Shown here piece after piece: positions 16,588-25,239 of a stretch of 64,000 nt of DNA; positions within the stretch are counted from its first letter, which is position 1, and each line of letters begins with the position of its first letter. A program made the position numbers and the translations under genes. Under the pieces are notes generated by a model that did not search any database, was not told the DNA's origin, and saw only the letters and a list, made by a program, of their open reading frames with translations. Source of the stretch: Pseudomonadota bacterium (lineage in GTDB: Bacteria; Pseudomonadota; Alphaproteobacteria; Rhizobiales; Rhizobiaceae); NCBI GenBank assembly GCA_020161665.1, contig JAIUPA010000021.1, forward strand, positions 1-64,000, written 5' to 3'.

Positions 16588-19164
16588 ATGCCCGCCACAC
16601 CCATTGATGCCTATTGGTCCCGCCCGACCGATGAAGTTTCCGCCGCGCTCAAAAGTCCGGCCGGGGGCCTGTCTTCCGACGAGGCGGCCCAACGCCTTGT
16701 CACCGAAGGGCCGAACCGTATCGGCAAACAAGCAGGGGCGAGCGGCATCCGGATTTTCTTCCGGCAGTTCGAAAGCCCCCTCGTTCTGATCCTCATCTTC
16801 GCCTCGGCGATCTCCGTCTTTGCCGGGGAAGGACAGGAAGCGGCGATCATCGGCTTCATCGTGCTGGCCAGTTGCGCATTGAGCTTTACGCAGGAATACG
16901 GGGCTTCGCAGGCCATGCAGGCGCTTCGCGCCCGCATCTCGCAAAAAGCCAATGTGATGCGTGATGGCAAGGACCAGTCGATCGATGCGGAACAGGTGGT
17001 TCCCGGCGATGTGGTGCAGCTTTCGGCGGGCGACCTCATTCCCGCCGATGGTCTCATTCTCGAAGCGCTTGATTTCAACGTGTCTGAAGCGGCCATGACC
17101 GGCGAGACCTTCCCGGTGGTCAAGACCCCCGGCCCCTGCCCGGCGGATGCGCCCATAGCCAAACGCATGAACACCGTCTTTACCGGAACCTCGGTGCGCA
17201 GCGGCACGGCAACGGTTCTCGCCGTCAAGACCGGCAATCGCACCGAATTTGCCCGCATTGCCGAATCTCTGGAGCGGGCCGCCCCCGAAACGGCCTTCAA
17301 CATCGGCATGCGCCGTTTCGGCTATCTGATGTCGCAGGTCATGCTGATCATCGTTCTGCTGGTGCTCGTCTTCAACGTGATGAACGGGCGACCGCTGACG
17401 GACTCGCTGCTCTTTGCGCTGGCGCTCGCCGTTGGTCTGACGCCTGAACTCCTGCCCGCCATCATCAGCGTCACGCTGTCGCGCGGCGCGCGCACCCTTG
17501 CCGAGAATGGCGTGATCGTGCGCCGCCTCGATGCCATCGAGAATCTGGGCAGCATGGATGTTTTATGCACCGACAAGACCGGCACGCTGACCGAAGGGGT
17601 CATCCACCTCGATGCGGCGGCCGATATCCGGGGCGAGGCTTCTGACACGGTTCTTCTTCTCGCCGGGTTGAATGCCCGCCTGCAGAAGGGCATCGCCAAC
17701 CCGCTCGATGAGGCGATTGCCGCCAGCAAGGCCGGCGAACTCGATATTTCCGCCTATGAGAAAATCGATGAAGTGCCTTACGACTTCATCCGCAAGCGGC
17801 TTTCCATTGTTGTGCGCGACCAAGCCCGAGGCGAGGACGTGATCATCTGCAAGGGGGCCGTCGCCAATGTTCTGGAAACCTGCGCCAGCCTTCTTGATAA
17901 CGGCAGGACCGTCGCGCTGGACGAGGCAGGCCGCGCCGATCTTGATCAGCGTTTCAAGGCGTGGAGCGAAAAGGGCTATCGGGTTCTGGGGCTGGCCACG
18001 GCACGGCGCACGGCGCAGGAGCACTACAGCCGCGACGATGAAACGGGGCTTTCCTTTGCCGGCTTCCTGCTGTTCTTCGATCCGCCCAAGCCGGGGATCG
18101 AGACGGCGCTGGCCGCCTTTCGCGCGCGCGGCATCGCGGTGAAGATCATTTCCGGCGACAACCGCTATGTGGCGCGCCATCTCGCCGATCAGGTGGGGCT
18201 TGCGGTCGAGGATATCGTGACCGGCGATGAACTCGATCAGATGACGGATGACGTGCTGTTTGCGCGGGCCGCCAAAGCAAGCCTCTTTGCCGAAATCGAT
18301 CCCAATCAAAAGGAGCGGATTATCCGGGCGCTGAAGCGTGGCGGTCGCACGGTCGGCTATCTGGGCGACGGTATCAATGACGCACCGGCGCTGCACGCCG
18401 CCGATACCGGCATTTCGGTCGACAGCGCGGTGGATGTGGCGCGCGAGGCTGCCGACATTCTGCTCATGAAGCGCGATCTGGGCATCCTGATTTCCGGCGT
18501 TGATGACGGGCGACGCACCTTCACCAATACGATGAAGTATGTGCAGATCACCACGAGCGCCAATTTCGGCAATATGATCAGCATGGCGATTGCATCGCTC
18601 TATCTGCCCTTCCTGCCGCTTTTGGCCAAGCAGATCCTGCTCAACAATTTCCTCTCGGATTTCCCGTCGCTGTCGATTGCGCGCGACAACACAGACCCCG
18701 AGGACATTGCCCAGCCGAAGAAATGGGATATTGCCCATATCCGCCGCTTCATGGTGAGCTTTGGCCTTGTCAGTTCGCTCTTCGACTTCCTGACCTTTGG
18801 CTTCCTGCTTTACATCGTGGATGCCAACGAAACCCTGTTCCGTACCGGCTGGTTCGTGGAATCGGTGCTCACCCAGATTTTCATCGTCTTCGTGGTTCGA
18901 AGCCGCAAACATTTCTGGCAAAGCCGCCCGGGTCTGATGCTCATCTGCCTCAGCCCGATCGTGGCGGCCATTGCGCTCTATCTGCCCTATTCGCCGATGG
19001 CGGCCTGGCTCGGTTTCAGCCCGCTACCGCTCAAGGTTCTTGTTGGTCTTGCGGGGATCACACTTGCCTATCTGGTGGTAACGGAAACCACCAAGCAGCT
19101 GCTCTTCTCGCATTATGACAAGGCCCCACGCGCCAAACGGCACCGGCCCTTGATCCGTCTTTGA
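16588..19164 (+). CDS. mgtA: Magnesium-translocating P-type ATPase (MgtA type)
   Basis: An 858-residue type IIIB P-ATPase. Visible: TGETFP actuator loop (171-176), the GLTPELLP membrane motif typical of Mg2+ pumps (about 290), the phosphorylation site DKTGTLTEG with Asp329, and the hinge GDGINDAP (593-600). About ten membrane helices are evident, with two N-terminal, two around the actuator exit and six C-terminal. It is expected to import Mg2+ (or Ni2+/Co2+) across the inner membrane at ATP cost. No long 5' leader such as the enterobacterial Mg2+ sensor is present; only 35 bases separate it from apaG. Start ATG follows AAAGGAGG. Confidence 0.88.
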   Translation: MPATPIDAYWSRPTDEVSAALKSPAGGLSSDEAAQRLVTEGPNRIGKQAGASGIRIFFRQFESPLVLILIFASAISVFAGEGQEAAIIGFIVLASCALSFTQEYGASQAMQALRARISQKANVMRDGKDQSIDAEQVVPGDVVQLSAGDLIPADGLILEALDFNVSEAAMTGETFPVVKTPGPCPADAPIAKRMNTVFTGTSVRSGTATVLAVKTGNRTEFARIAESLERAAPETAFNIGMRRFGYLMSQVMLIIVLLVLVFNVMNGRPLTDSLLFALALAVGLTPELLPAIISVTLSRGARTLAENGVIVRRLDAIENLGSMDVLCTDKTGTLTEGVIHLDAAADIRGEASDTVLLLAGLNARLQKGIANPLDEAIAASKAGELDISAYEKIDEVPYDFIRKRLSIVVRDQARGEDVIICKGAVANVLETCASLLDNGRTVALDEAGRADLDQRFKAWSEKGYRVLGLATARRTAQEHYSRDDETGLSFAGFLLFFDPPKPGIETALAAFRARGIAVKIISGDNRYVARHLADQVGLAVEDIVTGDELDQMTDDVLFARAAKASLFAEIDPNQKERIIRALKRGGRTVGYLGDGINDAPALHAADTGISVDSAVDVAREAADILLMKRDLGILISGVDDGRRTFTNTMKYVQITTSANFGNMISMAIASLYLPFLPLLAKQILLNNFLSDFPSLSIARDNTDPEDIAQPKKWDIAHIRRFMVSFGLVSSLFDFLTFGFLLYIVDANETLFRTGWFVESVLTQIFIVFVVRSRKHFWQSRPGLMLICLSPIVAAIALYLPYSPMAAWLGFSPLPLKVLVGLAGITLAYLVVTETTKQLLFSHYDKAPRAKRHRPLIRL

Positions 19165-19170
19165 GGCATG

Positions 19171-19195
19171 AAAAAGGCCGGGGAAACCCCGGCCT
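19171..19195 (-). terminator. Terminator of the minus-strand argD-argF-hslO region
   Basis: AGGCCGGGG and CCCCGGCCT form a 9-bp stem around AAA. The T run (TTTTT) is on the minus strand, so it serves hslO; it also lies 10 bases after mgtA and may act in both directions. Confidence 0.8.
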
Positions 19196-19228
19196 CACAC
19201 GACGGATAAAGGTTGAAACCTCTTTTTT

Positions 19229-19306
19229 CGTCATGGTCGGGCTTGACCCGACCATCCATAAATCCCTGAAATTGATGGATCCTCGGGTCGAGCCCGAGGA
19301 TGACGG
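19229..19306. repeat. Composite palindromic extragenic repeat
   Basis: Two hairpins, GGTCGGGCTTGACCCGACC and CCTCGGGTCGAGCCCGAGG, are nested in a larger inverted repeat: CGTCAT at the left pairs with ATGACG at the right, and ATCCAT with ATGGAT inside. Elements of this design occur widely between genes in rhizobial and related genomes (recalled). It lies between hslO and its terminator. Confidence 0.8.
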
Positions 19307-19317
19307 AAGGGTGCGCC

Positions 19318-20307
19318 TTAACCCTGCAGGATCTCCGTTGCCTGATAGCGATAGACGGTGGAGCAGAACTCGCAGGTGAGAGACATCGTGCCATCATCGT
19401 CGAGGCTCGATTCAATCTCTTCCGCAGAAAAGCCCTTCAGCACACCCATCAGCTTATCGCGCGAGCAGGTGCAGCGGTCGAGGACCGCCTGTGCGGGGTA
19501 AATGCGCACGCCGCGCTCATGGAACAGACGATACAGCAGGCGCTCCGCACCAATCTGCGGATCGGTCAACTCGTCCATGTCGGCGGTTTCCACCAGCATA
19601 CGCGCTTCCGTCCAGGAATCGTCGTCCTCATGCTCCTTCGCCTCATAGCCCTCACCGCCATGCAGGTCGGCCTGACGCATGCGCTCGGGCGCTTCCGGCA
19701 GGAACTGGGCGATGATGCCGCCTGCACGCCAGCCGTGACGTGGTTTGCCGTCCGCGTCTCGATCCAGAAGCTCGGCGACGCCCAGACGAACGCGGGTCGG
19801 GATCTGTTCCGACTGGCGGAAGTAAACTCCGGCAATATCTTCCAGTGAGGAGCCATCGAGCGGCACAATGCCCTGATAGGGCTGCATGAAGGAGCCCTGA
19901 TCGATGGTGAGCGCCAGAATGCCTTCGCCCAGCAGTTCGGGCGGCGAGGTCTTGCCTGCTGCGACGGCTGCCGCCAGCGCCTCCTCATCGAAACGGGCAT
20001 AGGCTCGCATGCGATCGGGGGAAGAGAAATCGGCCACCAGCAGATCAACCGGCCCATCGGAGCGGGTCTGGACCGTGAAGCGGCCATCAAATTTCAACGA
20101 GGTGCCGATCAGGGCCGTCAAAACGATGGCTTCAGCGAGAAGGCGCGCCACGGGTGCCGGATAGTTGTGACGCCCGAGAATGGCATCGAGAAGCGGGCCG
20201 ACCTGAACGGCACGACCGCGCACATCAAGACCTTCCACCTGAAACGGCACGACATGGTCATCGCCCGCCAGCACCAGATCTTCCAGTTCAATTACATCAC
20301 CGGCCAT
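19318..20307 (-). CDS. hslO: Redox-regulated chaperone Hsp33
   Basis: A 329-residue cytoplasmic holdase activated by oxidation. The C-terminal zinc/redox switch is intact: CTCS (C-x-C, about 266) and CEFC (C-x2-C, about 300). The substrate-binding domain contains FDGRFTVQTRSDGPVDLLVADF. The second ATG of ATGATG (20307) is chosen because AAGGAG lies 5 bases upstream. The open frame continues to 20484 without support. It is third in the run argD-argF-hslO, an order common in Hyphomicrobiales, but a terminator-like hairpin separates it from argF. Confidence 0.93.
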   Translation of the reverse strand: MAGDVIELEDLVLAGDDHVVPFQVEGLDVRGRAVQVGPLLDAILGRHNYPAPVARLLAEAIVLTALIGTSLKFDGRFTVQTRSDGPVDLLVADFSSPDRMRAYARFDEEALAAAVAAGKTSPPELLGEGILALTIDQGSFMQPYQGIVPLDGSSLEDIAGVYFRQSEQIPTRVRLGVAELLDRDADGKPRHGWRAGGIIAQFLPEAPERMRQADLHGGEGYEAKEHEDDDSWTEARMLVETADMDELTDPQIGAERLLYRLFHERGVRIYPAQAVLDRCTCSRDKLMGVLKGFSAEEIESSLDDDGTMSLTCEFCSTVYRYQATEILQG

Positions 20308-20402
20308 CATCACTCCTTGCGGTCCCATACACTCTTGTCGCATGGCGCGCTGACAGAACGGCGACATGGACACGAAAAGGCAACCGGCTTTCCAGAACGT
20401 CA

Positions 20403-20435
20403 AAAGCCAACGGCCCATCAGGCACCGTCGGCTTT
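20403..20435 (-). terminator. Terminator-like hairpin between argF and hslO
   Basis: On the minus strand AAAGCCGACGG pairs with CCGTTGGCTTT (one G-T pair), followed by T and GAC. The short T run suggests partial read-through into hslO. Confidence 0.6.
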
Positions 20436-20493
20436 GGTTCGCATTCAAATGGGGGGTGCGGGCCTGAAGGTCAAGACCGCACATCCCCGGATA

Positions 20494-21411
20494 TCAGATG
20501 GCGCCAAGGCACCAGGCCAGAACCGACTTCTGGGCATGCATGCGGTTTTCCGCCTCGTCGAAAACCACCGACTGCGGACCATCGATCACCGCATCGGTGA
20601 CTTCCTCGCCGCGGTGGGCGGGCAGGCAGTGCATGAACAGCGCTTCGGGATTGGCAAGCTTCATCAGCTCTTCATTGACCTGGAACGGCTGGAACACGTT
20701 ATGACCGCGCGCCTTGTGCTCCTGGTTCATGGAAACCCAGGTGTCGGTGATGACGCAATCCGCCCCGGTCACGGCCTTTTCCGCCTCATGGCAGAGCATG
20801 ATCTCGCCGCCATTGTTGCGGGCCCAGTTCATGAACTTGTCGTCCGGCTCGGAACCCAGCGGCGTTGCCATGTTCATGCGATAGCCGAAACGGGCCGAGC
20901 CTTCGACCAGCGAATGCAGCACGTTGTTGCCGTCGCCCGTCCAGGCCAGCGTCTTGCCCGCGATATTGCCGCGATGCTCCTCAAAGGTGAGGATATCGGC
21001 CATGATCTGGCAGGGATGGGTGTCATCCGTCAGGCCGTTGATGACCGGAACCGTGGCGTGTTCGGCCAGTTCCAGAAGACGGGCATGGCTCGTGGTGCGG
21101 ATCATGATGGCATCGACATAGCGCGACAGAACGCGGGCCGTATCGGCAATGGTTTCGGCGCGGCCGAGCTGCATTTCCGTTCCCGACAGGAACAGCGTTT
21201 CGCCGCCCAGCTGGCGCATGCCGACATCGAAGGAAACGCGTGTACGGGTCGAAGGCTTCTCGAAGATCATCGCCAGAACCTTGCCAGCCAGCGGCTTGTC
21301 AGCGCGGCCTTCCTTCTGGGCGATCTTTCGGGTCTTGGCATCATCCATGATGGTGCGAAGTTCGCCAGCCGAGACGGCGGAAAGATCGAGAAAATGTTTC
21401 GGTGCAGCCAT
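20494..21411 (-). CDS. argF: Ornithine carbamoyltransferase
   Basis: A 305-residue enzyme joining ornithine and carbamoyl phosphate to citrulline. Visible motifs: the carbamoyl-phosphate loop [10 protein letters not shown] (about 52), HPCQ (about 131), DGNN (about 152), and the ornithine/HCLPAH(R) motif (about 264). The ATG at 21411 is used; the open frame begins at a GTG 15 bases earlier. It begins 24 bases after the argD stop, forming an operon with argD. Confidence 0.95.
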   Translation of the reverse strand: MAAPKHFLDLSAVSAGELRTIMDDAKTRKIAQKEGRADKPLAGKVLAMIFEKPSTRTRVSFDVGMRQLGGETLFLSGTEMQLGRAETIADTARVLSRYVDAIMIRTTSHARLLELAEHATVPVINGLTDDTHPCQIMADILTFEEHRGNIAGKTLAWTGDGNNVLHSLVEGSARFGYRMNMATPLGSEPDDKFMNWARNNGGEIMLCHEAEKAVTGADCVITDTWVSMNQEHKARGHNVFQPFQVNEELMKLANPEALFMHCLPAHRGEEVTDAVIDGPQSVVFDEAENRMHAQKSVLAWCLGAI

Positions 21412-21435
21412 TCCAGTAACCCCCACGCGCGCCGC

Positions 21436-22635
21436 TCAGGCGCTCTTCTTCTGCTTTTCAGCCTGCAGCTTTTCAGCCGCGCGTTCGATGCGCGCCAACC
21501 CCTCGCGCGCTTCCTCTGCCGTCACCGTCAGCGGCGGCAGAAGACGAACCACATTATCACCCGCCGGCACGGACAACAGATGCTCACTGCGCATGGCAGC
21601 CACCAGTTCCACGTTCGGCACGCGGGCCTTGATGCCGAGCATCAGTCCCTCACCGCGGATGGCCTCGATGATCTCCGGGTAGCTATCCTTCAGCCCCTCA
21701 AGGCCCTGACGGAACACCAGCGCCACGTCGTTGACATGCTGCAAGAAGCCATCTTCGAGGATGACATCGAGAACCGCATTACCAACGGCCATGGCCAGCG
21801 GATTGCCGCCATAGGTGGAGCCGTGCGTGCCCGGCTGCATGCCCGATGCGGCCTCGGCGGTGGCAAGGCAGGCGCCGAGCGGGAAGCCACCGCCAATGCC
21901 CTTGGCAACGGCCATGATATCCGGCGTGATGCCCGAATTTTCGTAAGCGAAGAACTTGCCGGTACGGCCAACGCCGCACTGGACTTCATCGAGTATCAGC
22001 AGGATGCCGTTCTCATCGCAGATCTGGCGCAGTTCGCGCATGAATTCCTTCGTGGCCGGGCGCAGACCGCCCTCGCCCTGGACCGGCTCGATCAGAAGGG
22101 CGGCCGTTTCAGAGGTGATCGCCGCCTTCAGTGCGTCGACATCGCCAAACGGCACCTGATCGAAGCCCGGGGCCTTGGGACCAAAGCCTTCAAGGTATTT
22201 TTCCTGACCACCGGCGGCGATGGTCGCCAGCGTGCGGCCATGGAACGCGCCCTCGAACGTGATGATGTGGAAACGTTCCGGGTGGCCCTTGGAGAAATGA
22301 TAGCGGCGCGCCGTCTTGATGGCGCATTCCAGCGCTTCCGCACCCGAATTGGCGAAGAAGACGCGGTCGGCAAAGGTGTTCTCGGCAAGGCGCTTCGAAA
22401 GCTGTTCCTGACCGGGCACTTCGTAAAGGTTGGAAAGATGCCAGACCTTGTCGGCCTGCGCCTTCAGCGCCGCGACAAGGTGGGGATGGCCGTGACCGAG
22501 GGCATTGACGGCAACGCCCGCGGCGAAATCGAGATATCGCTCGCCGCTTTCCGTAAACAACCAGACGCCTTCGCCGCGCTCAAACCGGAGCGGGGCCCTG
22601 TTATAGGTTTCATAAAGCGAGGCGGCCGTGGCCAT
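21436..22635 (-). CDS. argD: Acetylornithine aminotransferase
   Basis: A 399-residue class III PLP aminotransferase. Motifs: [17 protein letters not shown] (about 97), the EPVQGEGG strand (about 184), [11 protein letters not shown] (about 217) and the PLP lysine in [15 protein letters not shown] (about 245). It converts N-acetylglutamate semialdehyde to N-acetylornithine, and often also acts in lysine synthesis. Start ATG at 22635, with GGAG 10 bases upstream. Transcription probably starts at the TTGACA-N17-AATATT promoter at 22731-22759, giving a leader of about 90 nt. Confidence 0.94.
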   Translation of the reverse strand: MATAASLYETYNRAPLRFERGEGVWLFTESGERYLDFAAGVAVNALGHGHPHLVAALKAQADKVWHLSNLYEVPGQEQLSKRLAENTFADRVFFANSGAEALECAIKTARRYHFSKGHPERFHIITFEGAFHGRTLATIAAGGQEKYLEGFGPKAPGFDQVPFGDVDALKAAITSETAALLIEPVQGEGGLRPATKEFMRELRQICDENGILLILDEVQCGVGRTGKFFAYENSGITPDIMAVAKGIGGGFPLGACLATAEAASGMQPGTHGSTYGGNPLAMAVGNAVLDVILEDGFLQHVNDVALVFRQGLEGLKDSYPEIIEAIRGEGLMLGIKARVPNVELVAAMRSEHLLSVPAGDNVVRLLPPLTVTAEEAREGLARIERAAEKLQAEKQKKSA

Positions 22636-22695
22636 GACGCGCAATCTCCATGCTCTTTCACGAGGCCCTGGGAAATGGCTGAACAGCCGGGCCAC

Positions 22696-22724
22696 AAAAA
22701 ATCAAAAGCCGCCCCAAGGGCGGC
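22696..22724 (-). terminator. Hairpin plus T-run at the 5' end of the argD leader
   Basis: On the minus strand GCCGCCC-TTG-GGGCGGC is followed by TTTTGATTTTTT, the layout of an intrinsic terminator. It lies directly downstream of the predicted argD promoter and about 60 bases before the argD start, so it may be an attenuator or a 5' stabilising hairpin. Confidence 0.55.
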
Positions 22725-22730
22725 GGGCGC

Positions 22731-22759
22731 AATATTCCCCTTTTGGGGATGAGTGTCAA
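22731..22759 (-). promoter_or_regulatory. argD promoter with operator-like dyad in the spacer
   Basis: On the minus strand a perfect -35 TTGACA (22754-22759) is 17 bases from a -10-like AATATT (22731-22736). The spacer holds TCCCC-AAAA-GGGGA, a perfect dyad (22736-22749), placed where a repressor would block RNA polymerase. The regulator is unknown. Confidence 0.6.
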
Positions 22760-22882
22760 GAAAAGTGCTGAATTCCGGGGCTTTAATGCGCTTCCGATGC
22801 CGGATTTCACGCCTCAAGCGTTCCGCATCACGCCAGCAGAATTATCACACCCCTGCACCAAGTTGGGGAAAACCAAGAAATC

Positions 22883-23032
22883 GATTCATCGCGATTCCGG
22901 GGACTCTTGTCAGGGAGTCAGGCTCACACTAGGTTAATATTCAATGAATTGACTGCATGCGGCGGGACTTTTCACCAAAAGCCGAGTAACCAAGGTTGTC
23001 CGTGGTCTTTCCACGGCAATGGTGATGGATTC
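22883..23032 (+). promoter_or_regulatory. GANTC (CcrM) site cluster upstream of gcrA
   Basis: Five GANTC sites: GATTC 22883, GATTC 22893, GACTC 22902, GAGTC 22915 and GATTC 23028. Four fall within 37 bases. GANTC is the CcrM methylation target, and GcrA is known to act at methylated GANTC promoters. A CCGTGG-TCTTT-CCACGG hairpin (23000-23016) lies in the probable leader. The remainder of the argD-gcrA gap holds no gene I can support. Confidence 0.75.
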
Positions 23033-23064
23033 CGCCAGCAATGCGCGAATAGCGGAGAGGCGGC

Positions 23065-23589
23065 ATGAACTGGACAGACGAACGCGTCGAGAAGCTTAAA
23101 AGGCTCTGGTCCGAAGGCCTGAGCGCAAGCCAGATCGCGGCACAGCTGGGCGGCGTCAGCCGCAACGCTGTCATCGGCAAGGTGCATCGCCTTAGCCTTC
23201 CGGGCCGAGCGAAGGCTGGCGGCGGCACGAGTGCTGCGACCCGCCCGGCCAAGCGCCAGACGTCCGCGCCGCGCGCGCCGAACTACGCATCGCGCGTTGC
23301 CACCCGCACCGTGACGCGCGCCGTGGGTGCCACGATACTCAAGGAAGAGGTCGAAGTCGACGCAGCGGTCGAGACGGCCTACGTGCCCGCAAGCAATGTG
23401 GTGGTGCCGATTTCGCGCCGTCTGGCTCTGACGGAACTGACCGAGCGCACCTGCAAGTGGCCGGTTGGCGACCCGCTCAAGGACGACTTTCATTTCTGCG
23501 GTTGCGACGCCAACGAGGCCTCGCCCTACTGCAACTTCCATCGTCGCATGGCCTACCAGCCGGTGAACGAACGCCGTCGCATGCGCTGA
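23065..23589 (+). CDS. gcrA: GcrA family cell-cycle regulator
   Basis: A 174-residue protein opening with the invariant GcrA signature MNWTDERVEKLKRLW, then the helix-turn-helix AQLGGVSRNAVIGKVHRL (about 28-46). After a basic linker, the C-terminal sigma-70-interacting domain shows CKWPVGDP...FHFCG...YCNFHRR, including conserved Cys/His. GcrA is known to bind RNA polymerase sigma-70 and to activate promoters with CcrM-methylated GANTC sites, tying cell-cycle gene expression to replication. Monocistronic, with a strong terminator 24 bases after the stop. Confidence 0.95.
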   Translation: MNWTDERVEKLKRLWSEGLSASQIAAQLGGVSRNAVIGKVHRLSLPGRAKAGGGTSAATRPAKRQTSAPRAPNYASRVATRTVTRAVGATILKEEVEVDAAVETAYVPASNVVVPISRRLALTELTERTCKWPVGDPLKDDFHFCGCDANEASPYCNFHRRMAYQPVNERRRMR

Positions 23590-23613
23590 TCGGCGAGCAC
23601 AGGATTCAAACAG

Positions 23614-23640
23614 AAAACGGGCCTTTCGGCCCGTTTTTTT
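23614..23640 (+). terminator. gcrA terminator
   Basis: AAAACGGGCC pairs with GGCCCGTTTT around TTTC, followed by more T. Confidence 0.92.
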
Positions 23641-23658
23641 GTTTCTGCTATCAATGAG

Positions 23659-23765
23659 AAGCGCTAAAAGCGTGTCGCGACTTTCAGATCTGCTTCCACT
23701 GCTTTAAGTCTTTGATTTTATGCATGTCGTTATCGCAAAACCGCTCAGCACTTTTGCGCGACATG
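23659..23765. repeat. Dispersed extragenic repeat, copy B
   Basis: Aligns with copy A (10357-10455): CTTTCAGAT, TGCTTC, GTCTTTG, CGCAAAACCGCT and GCACTTTTGCGCGACATGC. Its end GCATGTCG (23719) and CGACATGC (23757) form inverted arms. Sits between gcrA and phoB. Confidence 0.65.
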
Positions 23766-23767
23766 CA

Positions 23768-24457
23768 TTAAGCTTCCATGGAGTAGCCGGCACCGCGCAC
23801 GGTCCGGATCACATCCTGCATGTTGGAGAAGTTGAGCGCCTTGCGCAGACGCCCCACATGCACGTCCACGGTGCGCTCATCGACATAAATGTCGTGGCCC
23901 CAGACGCCATCCAGAAGCTGCGAGCGCGAAAACACGCGGCCTGGCGAGGCCATGAGGAATTCCAGCAGGCGAAACTCGGTCGGACCGAGGCGCACTTCGC
24001 GGGTCTTGCGGTGGACGCGATGCGTTTCGCGATCAAGCTCGATATCGCCGCAACGCAGGACCGTGGAGAGAACCTCCGGGCGAACACGCCGCAGCATGGC
24101 CTTGACGCGGGCCATCAGTTCCGGCGTCGAGAAGGGCTTGACGACGTAATCATCCGCCCCGACGCTCAAGCCCCGGACGCGCTCGCTTTCCTCGCCGCGC
24201 GCCGTCAGCATGATGATCGGCAGGCGCTCGGTTTCGGCCCGGGCGCGCAGTCTGCGGCACAGTTCAATGCCGGAGACGCCGGGCAGCATCCAGTCGAGGA
24301 TCAGAAGATCCGGCACGCGTTCCTGAAGGCGGATTTCCGCCTCGTCGCCCCGCATGACAGTCTCGACCTCATAGCCCTCGGATTCGAGATTGTAACGCAG
24401 AAGCACACTCAGCGCCTCTTCATCCTCGACAACAGTAATCCTCGGCTGCATTGCCAT
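23768..24457 (-). CDS. phoB: Phosphate regulon response regulator PhoB
   Basis: A 229-residue OmpR-type regulator. The receiver has the acidic cluster VVEDEE (9-14), phosphoacceptor Asp55 in LILDWMLPG, and Lys in DYVVKPFS. The C-terminal winged helix includes LGPTEFRLLEFLM and DERTVDVHVGRLRKAL. It activates phosphate-starvation genes through Pho boxes; a candidate box lies before pstS. It is the last gene of the phoR-pst-phoU-phoB module, 15 bases after phoU. Confidence 0.96.
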   Translation of the reverse strand: MAMQPRITVVEDEEALSVLLRYNLESEGYEVETVMRGDEAEIRLQERVPDLLILDWMLPGVSGIELCRRLRARAETERLPIIMLTARGEESERVRGLSVGADDYVVKPFSTPELMARVKAMLRRVRPEVLSTVLRCGDIELDRETHRVHRKTREVRLGPTEFRLLEFLMASPGRVFSRSQLLDGVWGHDIYVDERTVDVHVGRLRKALNFSNMQDVIRTVRGAGYSMEA

Positions 24458-24472
24458 GTTTACACCGCCTGC

Positions 24473-25186
24473 TTACTTGACCCCGGCCACGACCGAGGTG
24501 GACAGATCATCCTTCGGACGCTCGCCTTCCGGCTGGTTGCCGGTGGCGATGTAGAAGATGGTCTCGGCGATGTTCGTGGCGTGGTCGCCGATACGCTCGA
24601 TATTCTTGGCGCAGAAGAGAAGATGCGTGCAGGTGGTGATCGTGCGCGGATCTTCCATCATGTAGGTCAGAAGCTCGCGGAACAGCGAGGTGTAGACGCT
24701 ATCGATCTCGTCATCGCGCTCGCGAATGGCGGCAGCCTTTTCGGCCGAGCGGGTGGCGTACACGTCGAGCACATCGGCCAGCTGGTTCATGGCCAGTTCG
24801 CACAGATGCTCAAGACCACGGGCCAGCGGACGCGGCACGCCTGTATCGCGAACGGCGACCACGCGCTTGGCGGTGTTCTTGCCCAGATCGCCCACGCGCT
24901 CCAGATCGGCGGCGATGCGGATGGCCCCCATGATTTCGCGCAGATCCGAGGCGACCGGCTGGCGCTTGGCAATGGTGAGGATGGCCTTGTCGTCGATTTC
25001 GCGTTCGGCGGCGTCGAGAATGGCGTCGTCGGAGATGACCTTCTGGGCCAGCGAGACATCGGCATTGATGAGGGCGCGAACAGACTCGCCCACCATCTGC
25101 TCGGCCAGACCGCCCATCTCGGAAATGCGGCGGCTCAGATATTTCAGTTCTTCATCGAAGGCGGTGATGATGTGGGACGAGGCCAT
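24473..25186 (-). CDS. phoU: Phosphate signalling protein PhoU
   Basis: A 237-residue all-helical protein with two PhoU repeats, each bearing the metal-binding pattern (D/E)xxxD: ERVGDLGKN in the first and ERIGDHATNIAE in the second. PhoU links PstSCAB to PhoR and keeps the Pho regulon off when phosphate is plentiful. It lies between pstB and phoB on the same strand, 53 bases after pstB. Confidence 0.96.
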   Translation of the reverse strand: MASSHIITAFDEELKYLSRRISEMGGLAEQMVGESVRALINADVSLAQKVISDDAILDAAEREIDDKAILTIAKRQPVASDLREIMGAIRIAADLERVGDLGKNTAKRVVAVRDTGVPRPLARGLEHLCELAMNQLADVLDVYATRSAEKAAAIRERDDEIDSVYTSLFRELLTYMMEDPRTITTCTHLLFCAKNIERIGDHATNIAETIFYIATGNQPEGERPKDDLSTSVVAGVK

Positions 25187-25239
25187 TCTTGAATCCTTGC
25201 AGGTCCGGAAAGCGTTGGGCTTCAGGCGAAGATCGGCGA

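Noticed and set aside
20167..22752. An 861-residue open frame on the plus strand across hslO, argF and argD
   Set aside because: It lies antisense to three well-recognised genes, has no family resemblance, and is rich in Arg/His/Gly as expected of GC-rich antisense frames. No ribosome-binding site supports it. Similar long antisense frames at 484-1893, 2362-3678, 38311-39996, 42509-44032 and 58999-60459 are rejected for the same reason.
22841..22850. ATTATCACAC as a possible DnaA box near gcrA
   Set aside because: It lacks one base of the TTAT-N-CACA consensus, and no cluster is present, so a DnaA role is not supported.
22736..22900. Leader peptide for argD attenuation (minus strand, MNRFLGFPQLGAGV)
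   Set aside because: It lies upstream of the predicted promoter, contains only one Arg codon and no ribosome-binding site was seen, so it is probably not transcribed with argD.
22931..22950. TTAA-N7-TGAA as a CtrA site before gcrA
   Set aside because: Only one half-site matches TTAA; the full TTAA-N7-TTAA is absent.
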